Assembly: GCA_036506155.1 (NCBI GenBank)
Contig: DASXSF010000035.1
Span: 124,001 to 188,000 of the forward strand
DNA: 64,000 nt
Source: DASXRA01 sp036506155
GTDB taxonomy: Bacteria > Actinomycetota > Actinomycetes > Mycobacteriales > Jatrophihabitantaceae
Direction: 5' to 3'
The translations under genes and the position numbers were made by a program. The notes under the pieces were generated by a model, which was not told the origin of the DNA, ran no database searches, and was given only the letters and a program-made list of their open reading frames with translations. Positions 34,930 to 43,168 of the stretch are shown here, in pieces (position 1 is the stretch's first letter; the number at the start of each line of letters is the position of its first letter).

Positions 34930-36438
34930 ATGAACGCGATCGACATCGCGGACGCCTTCTGCCTGTATCCCATACCTGGCGGTACGGTCGCCGCGCTGCG
35001 CGGCCTGTCGCTGACCGTCGCCGTCGGTGAGCGCCTCGTCGTGCACGGGCCGAACGGTTCGGGCAAGACGACGTTGCTGCGCGTGCTGGCAGGCGAGGTC
35101 GCGCCCAGTGCAGGCACGGTGTCCGTCGCCGGGGTCGACCTGGCCGGCGCCGACGAGGCGACACGGTCCCGGCTGCGATTGACTCGTCTGGGCATCGTCG
35201 ACCAGCACAGCGCGCGAGCGCTTCGCCCCGAGCTCTCTGTCCTCGACAACGTGGCGCTACAGCTGCGCCTGGCCGGAGTGGGCCGCCCCGAAGCCCGCCG
35301 GCGCGCTGCCGAGACGCTCCAGCGTCTCGCGCTGGACGAGCTGGCGCAGCGCCGCCCGGCAAGCCTCTCCGGCGGGGAGGCGCAGCGCGTGGCTGTCTGC
35401 GCAGCGCTCGCGCACGAGCCCACCGTCGTGCTCGCCGACGAGCCGACCGGCGAGCTCGACCTCGCGTCCGCCGACGCCGTCTACGAACTGCTCGCCGACG
35501 CCGTGACCGCCATCGGCGCCACCCTGTTGCTCGTCACCCACGACCAGCGTGCCGCCGGCATCGCCGACCGGGTGGTGCGCATCCGCGACGGCCGGCTGTC
35601 CGAGCAGTGGACCCCGGACGGGCCCGAATTCCTTGTGGTGGACGACCGTGGCTGGGTGCGGCTGCCCGAAGCGCTGCGGCGGGCCGTTGGCGCCGAGCAG
35701 ACGGTTCGGGCGCACGGCGAAGCGGGACGCATCGTGCTGCGGGGCACCGGCGAGGTGGACGCCGGGCAGCCGGCGAGAACGCCCGCCCCGCGCGCTGCCG
35801 CCGCCGATCCGATCGCGGCCGTGTCGGGCGTCCGGGTGGCCTATGGCAGCCGGGTGGTCCTCGACGGCCTCGACCTGGACGTCTGCCCCGGAGCGCTCAC
35901 GCTGGTGCGCGGCCGGTCCGGTTCAGGCAAGTCGACGCTGCTGCGGGTACTCACCGGGCTCGCCGACCCCGACGCGGGGCGCGCCGTGCTCGCCGGCATC
36001 GAACTGGGTGCGCTCAGCCGGGCAGCCCGCGCTGACCTGCGGCGCAGACACGTCGCCGTGGCCGGGCAGGGCGGCGCGATGGCCGAGCCGCTCGATGTGA
36101 TCGAGAACCTGGCGCTCGCCCGCACGGCCCGCGGGCTGCCCGCCGACCCGGACTTGATCGACAAGACCATGGAAGCGCTCAGCCTCACGGCGCTGCGGGA
36201 GCGTGCGGTGCGGCTGCTGTCCGGGGGCGAGCGGCAGCGGGTGGCAGTGGCCCGTTCGCTCGTCGTGGAACGTCACCTCGTAGTGCTGGACGAGCCGACC
36301 TCATCGCAGGACGAGGCGCATGCCGAGATCGTCGCGCGGGTACTCGCCGACGCTGCCGCGGCCGGACGCGCGGTGCTGTGTGCGACGCACGACCCGGTTC
36401 TTGCCGGGGCCGCGGACGCGGTGTGCACGCTCGACTGA
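34930..36438 (+). CDS. ABC transporter ATPase with two fused nucleotide-binding domains
   Basis: 502 residues, two LolD/MacB-like ATPase domains in one chain. First: Walker A HGPNGSGKTTLLRVLAGEV, signature LSGGEAQRVAVCAALAHEP, Walker B VVLADEPTGELD, switch LLVTHDQRAAG. Second (from about residue 300): Walker A RGRSGSGKSTLLRVLTGL, signature LSGGERQRVAVARSLVVE, Walker B VVLDEPTSSQDE, switch LCATHDPVLAG. Both sites look functional. A linker of about 60 residues, rich in Ala/Pro, joins them. Encoded 52 nt after the permease, so one permease polypeptide with pseudo-twofold halves and one double ATPase may make the complete transporter. Confidence 0.9.
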   Translation: MNAIDIADAFCLYPIPGGTVAALRGLSLTVAVGERLVVHGPNGSGKTTLLRVLAGEVAPSAGTVSVAGVDLAGADEATRSRLRLTRLGIVDQHSARALRPELSVLDNVALQLRLAGVGRPEARRRAAETLQRLALDELAQRRPASLSGGEAQRVAVCAALAHEPTVVLADEPTGELDLASADAVYELLADAVTAIGATLLLVTHDQRAAGIADRVVRIRDGRLSEQWTPDGPEFLVVDDRGWVRLPEALRRAVGAEQTVRAHGEAGRIVLRGTGEVDAGQPARTPAPRAAAADPIAAVSGVRVAYGSRVVLDGLDLDVCPGALTLVRGRSGSGKSTLLRVLTGLADPDAGRAVLAGIELGALSRAARADLRRRHVAVAGQGGAMAEPLDVIENLALARTARGLPADPDLIDKTMEALSLTALRERAVRLLSGGERQRVAVARSLVVERHLVVLDEPTSSQDEAHAEIVARVLADAAAAGRAVLCATHDPVLAGAADAVCTLD

Positions 36439-36465
36439 GCGTCCTGGAGCGTGTACATCTCTGTC

Positions 36466-36723
36466 ATGAGCGTTCCGGGCGGCTCCGGCGAGCAGCACGA
36501 ACCGGCCAAGCGCGGCCTGCGCGGCAGGATCAAACCGAAGCATGTCATCGCATTCGTTGTGGTTGTGCTGTTCGTGGTCTTCATGGTGGAGAACCTGCGC
36601 AAGGTGCCGATCCGGTTCATCGGCCCGGAGGTGCACGCTCCGCTCATCCTGGCGCTGCTCGTCAGTGCCGTGCTGGGCGCGCTGGTGGTATTCGCCGTCC
36701 AGCGGCTGCGTCGCCGCGGCTGA
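36466..36723 (+). CDS. Small LapA-domain membrane protein
   Basis: 85 residues from ATG 36466 (GTG 36451 would add five; neither has a clear Shine-Dalgarno). A basic N-terminus (KRGLRGRIKPKH) precedes the two helices of the LapA/DUF1049 domain: VIAFVVVVLFVVFMVENLRK VPIRFIGPEV and LILALLVSAVLGALVVFAVQ. Function in Actinobacteria is unknown. Confidence 0.82.
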   Translation: MSVPGGSGEQHEPAKRGLRGRIKPKHVIAFVVVVLFVVFMVENLRKVPIRFIGPEVHAPLILALLVSAVLGALVVFAVQRLRRRG

Positions 36724-36946
36724 AACCTGCTCCATGGCAACAGAGCGTAGCTAGTTCACAGCGTGGTATCCACCGTTTGGCCGCTTTGGCGGCATCACCA
36801 CTGCGATAGGCTCGCCCGGCGGCGGGCACACCCCGGCGTCGCGCGGCCAGCGACGTCGACTTAAGCCGGTGCCCCGGACAGGCCGGGTCGGGCTAGGGGC
36901 GCACTGGTGCGCGCGCGAGCCCGGTGCGGCAGTGAGGAGTTAGCTG
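36724..36946 (+). promoter_or_regulatory. Gene-free leader region upstream of the globin genes
   Basis: 223 nt without an ORF. It contains two perfect short hairpins, CCCGG-ACAGG-CCGGG (36873-36887) and GCGCAC-TG-GTGCGC (36899-36912), ahead of a GAGGAG Shine-Dalgarno (about 36933-36938) for the truncated globin. A structured 5' leader or a nitrosative-stress operator region is possible; no known riboswitch motif was recognised. Confidence 0.35.
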
Positions 36947-37360
36947 ATGGTCGACCATGCCCCCGTCTCCGGCACCCCGCTCGGAGCAGAGGAGCCCATA
37001 TCCGACTACGACCGCATCGGTGGTGGCCGAGCCGTATCGGCCGTCGTCGACCGGTTCTACGAGTCGGTGCTGGCCGACCCACAACTCGCCCCGTTCTTTG
37101 TCGAAACCGACGTGAACCGCCTCAAGCGGCACCAGGTCCTGCTCATATCGCAGGTCATGGGCGGCCCGGCGGACTACGACGGCCGCAGCCTGCGTGACCC
37201 GCACGACGGGCTGAACATCAGCAGCAATGACTTCGGCCGTGTCGTCACTCACCTCGTCACGGCTCTCCAGGAAGCATCCGTGCCCGGCGATGTAATCGGA
37301 CGGCTCGGCACGCAACTCGGCGCGGCCGAAAAGGACGTCGTCCAGGCGGTGGCGGACTAG
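36947..37360 (+). CDS. Truncated haemoglobin, group I (trHbN-like)
   Basis: 137 residues with a 20-residue N-terminal extension before the 2-on-2 globin: YDRIGGGRAVSAVVDRFYES, VLADPQLAPFFVETDVNRLK (Phe-Phe at CD1 region), RHQVLLISQVMGGPADYDG (proximal-side residues), and a terminal helix. Group I truncated globins dioxygenate NO to nitrate. Followed 4 nt later by a flavohaemoglobin-like gene, which could supply reducing power or act in parallel. Confidence 0.9.
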   Translation: MVDHAPVSGTPLGAEEPISDYDRIGGGRAVSAVVDRFYESVLADPQLAPFFVETDVNRLKRHQVLLISQVMGGPADYDGRSLRDPHDGLNISSNDFGRVVTHLVTALQEASVPGDVIGRLGTQLGAAEKDVVQAVAD

Positions 37361-37364
37361 CTTC

Positions 37365-38511
37365 ATGGATTCGACAGCCCTACAGGACAGCTGGAAATAC
37401 GTTGCTAAATCGGGCGACGAGGTCCCACTGTTCTTCTACTCGCATCTGTTTCTATCGCACCCCGAAGTCCGCGACATGTTCCCCCGTGTCGATGGCCGCG
37501 CAACGTGACAAGCTCGTCAGTGCCCTCGGTACGGTCGTCAGCAATGTCGACAACCTCGACGCCGTGGTCCCGGTACTCCAACAACTCGGCCGCGACCACC
37601 GGCGCTTCGGGGCGGTAGCCGAGCACTATCCGGCCGTCGGCGCATCGCTGCTTGCCACGTTGCGGTACTTCCTCGGTCCACAGTGGACGGAGGAGCTGGC
37701 GAACGAGTGGGCCGCGGCGTACGGGCTGGTCGCCAAGGTGATGGTGCAGGCGGCGGAAGAGGCGGAGGCGGACAGCCCCGCCTGGTGGATCGCCGACGTA
37801 CTCGCCGTCGAACGCCGCACCATGGACGTCGCGGTCGTGCAGCTTCGTCCGCAAGAACAATTCGACTACGTGCCCGGCCAGTCGTTCGCAATGGAGATCC
37901 CGCAGCGCCCGCGGCTGTGGCGCTACTACAGCCCGGCCAATGCGCCGCGCGAGGACGGCACGATTGAGCTCCACGTCCAGCTGGTCGCGGGCGGGCAGGT
38001 CAGCACGAGCATGGTCCGATCGCTGCGTGCTGGTGACACCGTGAAGATGGGAGCGCCGGTGGGTGACCAGCTCGTCCATACGGCCGACGACTCGCGGGGC
38101 ATCCTAATGGTCGCCGCTGGCACCGGCCTCGCACCGCTGCGCGCGATTCTGGAGCAGATCGACCGCAACTGGCAGGTGAACGGCCAGGCCCCGCCCGTCC
38201 AGCTGTTTCACGGCGTCCGGATGCCGTGGAACCTCTACGAGCACCAACGGCTTACGGCACTGGCGCAGCGGCCGTGGTTCGACTACACGCCGGTCGTGTC
38301 GGACGACAGCTCGTACCCCGGCACGCGTGGTCTGGTCGGCTCGGTGGCTGCCCAGAGCGCACGACGCGACGGAAGTCGCGCGATGGTGTGCGGTTCCGGG
38401 GAGATGGTCCAGCACGCCGTCGGCGAGTTGACCAAGGCCGGCACCACGCGGGAGGACATCCGATTCGACGAATTCGCCAAGGCGGGCTCGGGTACAGGTG
38501 ATATGGAATGA
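37365..38511 (+). pseudogene. Flavohaemoglobin-like protein (globin + FAD/NAD reductase), frameshifted
   Basis: From ATG 37365 the reading frame gives DSTALQDSWKYVAKSGDEVP, LFFYSHLFLSHPEVRDMFP, the start of a globin, then meets TGA at 37501. The rest of the globin and a flavoprotein continue in the next frame from VSMAAQRDKLVSALGTVVSN. One extra C in the run CCCCC (37481-37485) accounts for the break; with four C the gene would encode 381 residues. The C-terminal half has the FAD-binding RPRLWRYYSPANAPREDGTI and NAD-binding VAAGTGLAPLRAIL, VCGSGEMVQHAVGELTK motifs. Actinobacterial homologues with this exact layout are intact. Sequencing error, recent decay or slippage are all possible. Confidence 0.85.
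37676..37689 (+). repeat. 14-nt near-palindrome GTCCACAGTGGACG, copy 2
   Basis: Within the flavohaemoglobin-like gene, in the globin part, same strand as the other copies; read in a different codon phase from copies 1, 3 and 4, so it is not simply a shared protein motif. Confidence 0.7.
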
Positions 38512-39179
38512 CAGCAGCAAATTACGATCTCTCGTCGCCCTCGATATCCGCTGATGCGGTTCGCGCCGCGCGATTCTCGAGCAAGCGTCACGGCCTGGAC
38601 GAGAAGGAAGTCCGGACGTTCCTTGATGGGGTCGCCAACGCTATTCAGGCAGCCGACGCCGAGCGCGCCTCGCTGCGCGCCGAGCTGCACGAGATCCGCG
38701 CCGAGGTCGAGCGCATTCGCGGCACCGTGACGGCCGAGGAAAGCCAGTCGCGCATGGAGATCAGCGTGCACGCCGTCGGACTGCTGAGCCAGGCACAGCA
38801 GACCGCGGACAGTTGCGTGGCCGAAGCCGAGCAGTACGCACGCGATCTCATCAGCACGGCGCGCAACCAGTACCAGGAGATCCTGCAGAAGGCGCAGCAG
38901 GCGGCCGCGCAGTCGATGAGTGAGGTGTCCGCGGTGACGGCGTCGGGCAGTTCCGACGAACCGGTCGTCTCGCTGCCGGAGATCGAATACGTCCGTACCT
39001 TCGCCCGGGTGGCTCAGGTGCAGCTGCGCTCGGTGCTCGACGCCCTGACTCAGGAGGTCGACAAGCTCGGTCAGCTACCGCGCTTCGACGACGTCCAGCC
39101 CGGTAGCGGGCCGCAGGGCGTGTCCTGGGAGCCGAGCAACCTCGTGCCGCTGAACGTCACGCGCGCCGACACGGGCTGA
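38508..39179 (+). CDS. DivIVA-domain-like coiled-coil protein
   Basis: 223 residues. N-terminal FSSKRHGLDEKEVRTFLDGV resembles the lipid-binding DivIVA start, followed by a long coiled coil (DAERASLRAELHEIRAEVER and QSRMEISVHAVGLLSQAQQT) and a helix EIEYVRTFARVAQVQLRSVL. Translationally coupled to the flavohaemoglobin-like gene (ATGA overlap), an arrangement that implies a shared role or localisation of the globins at the membrane; this coupling is unusual for a cell-division-type protein. Confidence 0.8.
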   Translation: MTAANYDLSSPSISADAVRAARFSSKRHGLDEKEVRTFLDGVANAIQAADAERASLRAELHEIRAEVERIRGTVTAEESQSRMEISVHAVGLLSQAQQTADSCVAEAEQYARDLISTARNQYQEILQKAQQAAAQSMSEVSAVTASGSSDEPVVSLPEIEYVRTFARVAQVQLRSVLDALTQEVDKLGQLPRFDDVQPGSGPQGVSWEPSNLVPLNVTRADTG

Positions 39180-39288
39180 GCCCGCTCGGCCTGCCGTGGC
39201 GGCCGGGCCAGCATCGATCAACGACATCTATACGTCACCGTGAAACTTGGCATTGGACGTATGGATGCTACCGGCGCAGGCTGGCTGC

Positions 39289-39795
39289 ATGACCACCACG
39301 ACGTTGACCCGTTCCTGTACCGGGCTGATCGACGGCGTGCGCGGCGCGGTCGCCACCCACGCGGACTGGTCGCGCACGGCGGAACTGGTCGCCGGACAGC
39401 TCCGGCTGCACCTGCCAACTCCTGACGTCCTGACCGCGGAGCAGCGTCTCGGCAGTCCGGACGGTTACACCAGCCACACGCTGCACGTCGAGCCCGACGG
39501 CTCGTTCTCGATCATCGCCGTCGTGTGGCGGCCCGGGCAGCTGACGCGCATCCACGACCACGTCACGTGGTGCGTGGTCGGCGTCATTCAGGGCACCGAG
39601 CACGAGGAGCTCTGCGACAAGAACCTCGCGCTCGTCCGCGAGAACGACAACCGCGTGGGCGACGTCAGCGGCTTCGCGCCGCCCGGCGACATCCACCGGG
39701 TCCACAACACCCACGACATCACGGCGATCTCGGTGCATGTTTACGGCACCGACGTCACGCGCATCGGTTCCAGCGTGAGGCGCTACTACAACTAA
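39289..39795 (+). CDS. Cysteine dioxygenase-type cupin
   Basis: 168 residues from ATG 39289. Cupin fold with iron ligands IHDHVTW (His-x-His) and a later His in PPGDIHRVHNTHD; GSFSIIAVVWRPGQLTRIHD and VVGVIQGTEHEEL complete the first cupin motif. Bacterial members oxidise L-cysteine to cysteine sulfinate or act on related thiols. The Tyr of the mammalian Cys-Tyr cofactor cannot be identified with confidence. Terminal segment VHVYGTDVTRIGSSVRRYY is typical. No sulfur genes adjacent. Confidence 0.87.
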   Translation: MTTTTLTRSCTGLIDGVRGAVATHADWSRTAELVAGQLRLHLPTPDVLTAEQRLGSPDGYTSHTLHVEPDGSFSIIAVVWRPGQLTRIHDHVTWCVVGVIQGTEHEELCDKNLALVRENDNRVGDVSGFAPPGDIHRVHNTHDITAISVHVYGTDVTRIGSSVRRYYN

Positions 39796-39839
39796 CCCGC
39801 CTGCGCGCATTCGCGTCTGCACCGCAAGGTGGCGGGGCC

Positions 39840-39860
39840 CTTCGCGCGAGCGCTCATCGC
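39840..39860. repeat. Short intergenic repeat, copy B
   Basis: Begins CTTCGCGCGAGCGC; differs from 34894-34914 by one base over 21 nt and is related to 3484-3500. It lies between the cupin gene and the AbrB antitoxin, 44 nt before the antitoxin start. Confidence 0.5.
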
Positions 39861-39903
39861 TGCCGCTCCAGGGGACTGGGAATTGGTCGGTAGGCTGTTC
39901 CCT

Positions 39904-40140
39904 ATGGAAGCGACGCTGGATTCGGTGGGGCGCATCGTGATCCCCAAAGCGTTGCGACAGGCGCTGGGCCTGCGTGCCGGATCGACGGTCGACATCTCCC
40001 GCTACGGCGCCGGTCTGCAGCTGGTGCCTACCGGGCGTACGGCTCGGCTGGTCGACGAGGACGGCGCGCTGGTCGCGACGGGCACCACGAAGATCGACGA
40101 CAACGACGTATTCGCGCTGATCGACTCTGCCCGGCGGTGA
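39904..40140 (+). CDS. vapB: AbrB/SpoVT-type antitoxin
   Basis: 78 residues. The swapped-hairpin AbrB DNA-binding domain is MEATLDSVGRIVIPKALRQA LGLRAGSTVDI; the C-terminal half (TGTTKIDDNDVFALIDSARR) would bind the toxin. ATG 39904 fits the family start, though the frame is open further upstream. Overlaps the toxin start by 4 nt (GTGA). Different antitoxin fold from the pairs at 18311 and 46554. Confidence 0.9.
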   Translation: MEATLDSVGRIVIPKALRQALGLRAGSTVDISRYGAGLQLVPTGRTARLVDEDGALVATGTTKIDDNDVFALIDSARR

Positions 40141-40550
40141 CCAAACCCGTCGCGGTCGACACCAGCGTTGCCGTGCCGCTGCTGGTGCAGACGCATCAGG
40201 CCCACGCTGCAGTGGTGCGCTGGTGGACGGGTCGCGAGCTCGCGCTTTGCGGGCACGCCGTGATCGAGACGTATTCGGTGCTTACGCGGCTTCCCGATGA
40301 CCTGCGGTTGGCACCGGCAGATGCGGCCCGCTTGCTGAACGAACGCTTTGCCGCGCCACTCCTGCTGGGTCGCCGGCTCGCCGGCCGCCTTCCGGATCTG
40401 CTCAGCGGCCTGGGCATCGCCGGCGGGGCCGTCTACGACGCCGTCGTGGCGCTCGCGGCACAAGAGCACGGGTACGACCTGGCTACGCGCGACGGCCGGG
40501 CCAAGGCCACCTACGAGACCGTGGGTGTTCCCGTCATTGTCGTCGAATGA
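40137..40550 (+). CDS. vapC: VapC-type PIN-domain ribonuclease toxin
   Basis: 137 residues. PIN acidic residues: KPVAVDTSVAVPLLVQ (Asp), HAVIETYSVLTRLP (Glu), GGAVYDAVVALAAQEHG (Asp), DLATRDGRAKATYE (Asp). Mg2+-dependent RNase toxin paired with the AbrB antitoxin. It ends 6 nt before the HAIR site in front of clpB. Confidence 0.92.
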   Translation: MTKPVAVDTSVAVPLLVQTHQAHAAVVRWWTGRELALCGHAVIETYSVLTRLPDDLRLAPADAARLLNERFAAPLLLGRRLAGRLPDLLSGLGIAGGAVYDAVVALAAQEHGYDLATRDGRAKATYETVGVPVIVVE

Positions 40551-40555
40551 AGCCC

Positions 40556-40576
40556 CTTGAGCGGAACAGACTCAAC
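40556..40576 (+). promoter_or_regulatory. HAIR operator for HspR upstream of clpB
   Basis: CTTGAGC-N7-ACTCAAC, matching the HspR-associated inverted repeat consensus CTTGAGT-N7-ACTCAAG at 12 of 14 arm positions with exact spacing, 54 nt before the clpB start. This directly supports HspR (30815-31183) control of clpB, as in Streptomyces and Mycobacterium. Confidence 0.85.
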
Positions 40577-40629
40577 TTTACGATCGTTGGCATGGATGGA
40601 CTATTAACCGACGAGGTGAGCGCATACCC

Positions 40630-43164
40630 ATGGACCTGACTACCCGAAGCCAGCAGGCTGTCTCCTCGGCCGTGAAGGCTGCCGCTGAGCGAGGCAATCC
40701 GGCTGTCGAGCCGGCGCACCTTGCCGTCGCGCTGTTGGACGACGCCGAGGGGCTGACCCGGCCGCTCCTGCAGGCGGTCGGCATCGATCCGCTGGCCGCC
40801 CGAGCCGCGGCCCAGCGGCAGGTCGACGCCCTGCCGAAGGCGTCCGGCTCGACCGTCGCCGCGCCTGCGCCGTCCCGAGCGTTTCTGGCGGTGCTGAGCG
40901 CCGCCGAGCGCGAGGCCCGTGACCGTTCCGATGAGTACGTCTCCACCGAACACCTGCTGATCGCGCTGGCCGACGTGCTGGGCGCGCAGCCTGCCGCGCT
41001 GCGCGACGCGCTGGCCAGCATCCGCGGGTCCCAGCGGGTCACGTCGGCCGATCCGGAAGGGACGTTCCAGGCACTCGAGAAGTATGGCGTTGACCTCACC
41101 GCGCGCGCCCGCGAGGGCAAGATCGACCCGGTGATCGGGCGCGACACCGAGATCCGCCGGGTGATCCAGGTGCTGTCCCGGCGCACGAAGAACAACCCGG
41201 TGCTGATCGGCGAGCCCGGCGTCGGCAAGACGGCGGTCGTTGAAGGACTCGCGCAGCGCATCGTCGCCGGCGACATCCCCGAGTCGCTGAGGAACAAGCG
41301 GCTGGTGGCTCTGGACCTGGGCGCCATGGTCGCGGGCGCGAAGTACCGCGGCGAGTTCGAGGAACGGCTCAAGGCGGTCCTCAACGAGATCAAGGACGCG
41401 GGCGGGCAGGTCATCACGTTCATCGACGAACTGCACACCGTGGTGGGTGCCGGGGCGACCGGCGAGGGCGCGATGGACGCCTCCAACATGCTCAAGCCGA
41501 TGCTCGCCCGCGGGGAACTGCGCATGGTCGGCGCCACCACCCTGGACGAGTACCGCGAGCACATCGAGAAGGACGCCGCGTTGGAACGCCGCTTCCAGCA
41601 GGTGCTGGTCGGCGAGCCGTCCGTCGAGGACACGATCGGGATCCTGCGCGGGCTTTCGGGTCGCTACGAGGCGCATCACAAGGTGCAGATCAGCGACGGG
41701 GCGCTCGTCGCCGCGGCCACCCTGTCCGACCGCTACATCACCAGCCGGTTCCTGCCGGACAAGGCGATCGACCTGGTGGACGAGGCGGCGTCCCGACTGC
41801 GGATGGAGATCGACTCCCGCCCGGTCGAGGTCGACCAGCTACAGCGTGTCGTCGACCGGCTGCACATGGAGGAGCTGGCGCTCAGCAAGGAGAGCGATCC
41901 CGCCTCGATCGAGCGGCTGGCGAAGCTGCGCGCAGAGCTCGCCGACCAGCAGGAGAAGCTGGACGCGCTCAACGCCCGCTGGGATCGGGAGAAGTCCGGC
42001 CTGAACCGGGTCGGTGAGCTCAAAGAGCGGCTGGACGACCTGCGCGGCCAGGCCGATCGCGCCCAGCGCGACGGCGACTTCGAGACAGCGTCCCGGCTGC
42101 TCTACGCCGAGATCCCGGCGGTCGAGAAGGAACTCGATGCGGCCAGCGCTGCCGACGCCGCCCAGGACGTGCTGGTCAAGGAAGAGGTCACTGCCGACGA
42201 CATCGCCGACGTCGTGTCCGCATGGACCGGCATCCCGGCGGGACGGCTGATGGAGGGCGAGACCGCCAAGCTGCTGCGCATGGAGGACGAGTTGGGTGCG
42301 CGCGTCATCGGCCAGGAGCCGGCGGTGCGTGCCGTGTCCGACGCGGTGCGGCGGGCGCGCGCGGGCGTCAGCGACCCGAACCGGCCGACCGGATCGTTCC
42401 TGTTCCTGGGCCCGACCGGGGTGGGCAAGACCGAGCTGGCCAAGGCGCTCGCGGCGTTCCTGTTCGACGACGAGCGCGCGATGGTGCGTATCGACATGAG
42501 TGAGTATTCGGAGAAGCACTCCGTAGCTCGCCTCGTCGGCGCCCCGCCCGGCTACGTCGGCTACGAGGAGGGCGGGCAGCTCACCGAGGCAGTGCGGCGC
42601 CGGCCGTACAGCGTCGTGCTGCTCGACGAGGTGGAAAAGGCGCACCCGGACGTGTTCGATGTCCTGCTCCAGGTGCTCGACGACGGCCGGCTCACCGACG
42701 GGCAGGGCCGGACGGTGGACTTCCGCAACGCGATCCTGGTACTGACGTCGAACCTCGGTACGGCCGCACTGGCGGCAGATATCCCGGATAAGAAGGATTC
42801 CGTGCTGGCCGTGGTGCGCGAGCACTTCAAGCCGGAGTTTCTGAACCGGCTGGACGACATCGTGGTGTTCGACTCGCTCGACACAGATGCCCTGACCCGA
42901 ATCGTGGACATTCAGGTGGCCGCGCTGGCACGCCGGCTCGAGTCGCGGCGGCTGACGCTGGACGTCACCGAAGGCGCCCGGGAATGGTTGGCCATCAACG
43001 GCTTCGACCCGGTGTACGGCGCCCGGCCGCTGCGCCGGCTGGTGCAGAGCGCGATCGGCGATCAGCTGGCCCGGCAATTGCTCTCGGGCGAGATCCGCGA
43101 CGGTCAGACCGTCAAGGTGGACGTGCTGGACGACCGCTCCGCGCTGACGGTCGCCGGCGTCTGA
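40630..43164 (+). CDS. clpB: ATP-dependent disaggregase ClpB
   Basis: 844 residues. Resolubilises aggregates with DnaK. N-terminal Clp_N repeats (RSQQAVSSAVKAAAERGNPA); AAA1 with Walker A GEPGVGKTAVVEGLAQRIV and Walker B VITFIDELHTVVGAG; the coiled-coil middle domain (LAKLRAELADQQEKLDALNA ... LDDLRGQADRAQRDGDFETA) that identifies ClpB rather than ClpC; AAA2 with GPTGVGKTELAKALAAFLF and VVLLDEVEKAHPDVFDVLLQ. ATG 40630 follows GAGGTGAG. Preceded by a HAIR site. Confidence 0.98.
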   Translation: MDLTTRSQQAVSSAVKAAAERGNPAVEPAHLAVALLDDAEGLTRPLLQAVGIDPLAARAAAQRQVDALPKASGSTVAAPAPSRAFLAVLSAAEREARDRSDEYVSTEHLLIALADVLGAQPAALRDALASIRGSQRVTSADPEGTFQALEKYGVDLTARAREGKIDPVIGRDTEIRRVIQVLSRRTKNNPVLIGEPGVGKTAVVEGLAQRIVAGDIPESLRNKRLVALDLGAMVAGAKYRGEFEERLKAVLNEIKDAGGQVITFIDELHTVVGAGATGEGAMDASNMLKPMLARGELRMVGATTLDEYREHIEKDAALERRFQQVLVGEPSVEDTIGILRGLSGRYEAHHKVQISDGALVAAATLSDRYITSRFLPDKAIDLVDEAASRLRMEIDSRPVEVDQLQRVVDRLHMEELALSKESDPASIERLAKLRAELADQQEKLDALNARWDREKSGLNRVGELKERLDDLRGQADRAQRDGDFETASRLLYAEIPAVEKELDAASAADAAQDVLVKEEVTADDIADVVSAWTGIPAGRLMEGETAKLLRMEDELGARVIGQEPAVRAVSDAVRRARAGVSDPNRPTGSFLFLGPTGVGKTELAKALAAFLFDDERAMVRIDMSEYSEKHSVARLVGAPPGYVGYEEGGQLTEAVRRRPYSVVLLDEVEKAHPDVFDVLLQVLDDGRLTDGQGRTVDFRNAILVLTSNLGTAALAADIPDKKDSVLAVVREHFKPEFLNRLDDIVVFDSLDTDALTRIVDIQVAALARRLESRRLTLDVTEGAREWLAINGFDPVYGARPLRRLVQSAIGDQLARQLLSGEIRDGQTVKVDVLDDRSALTVAGV

Positions 43165-43168
43165 CCCG

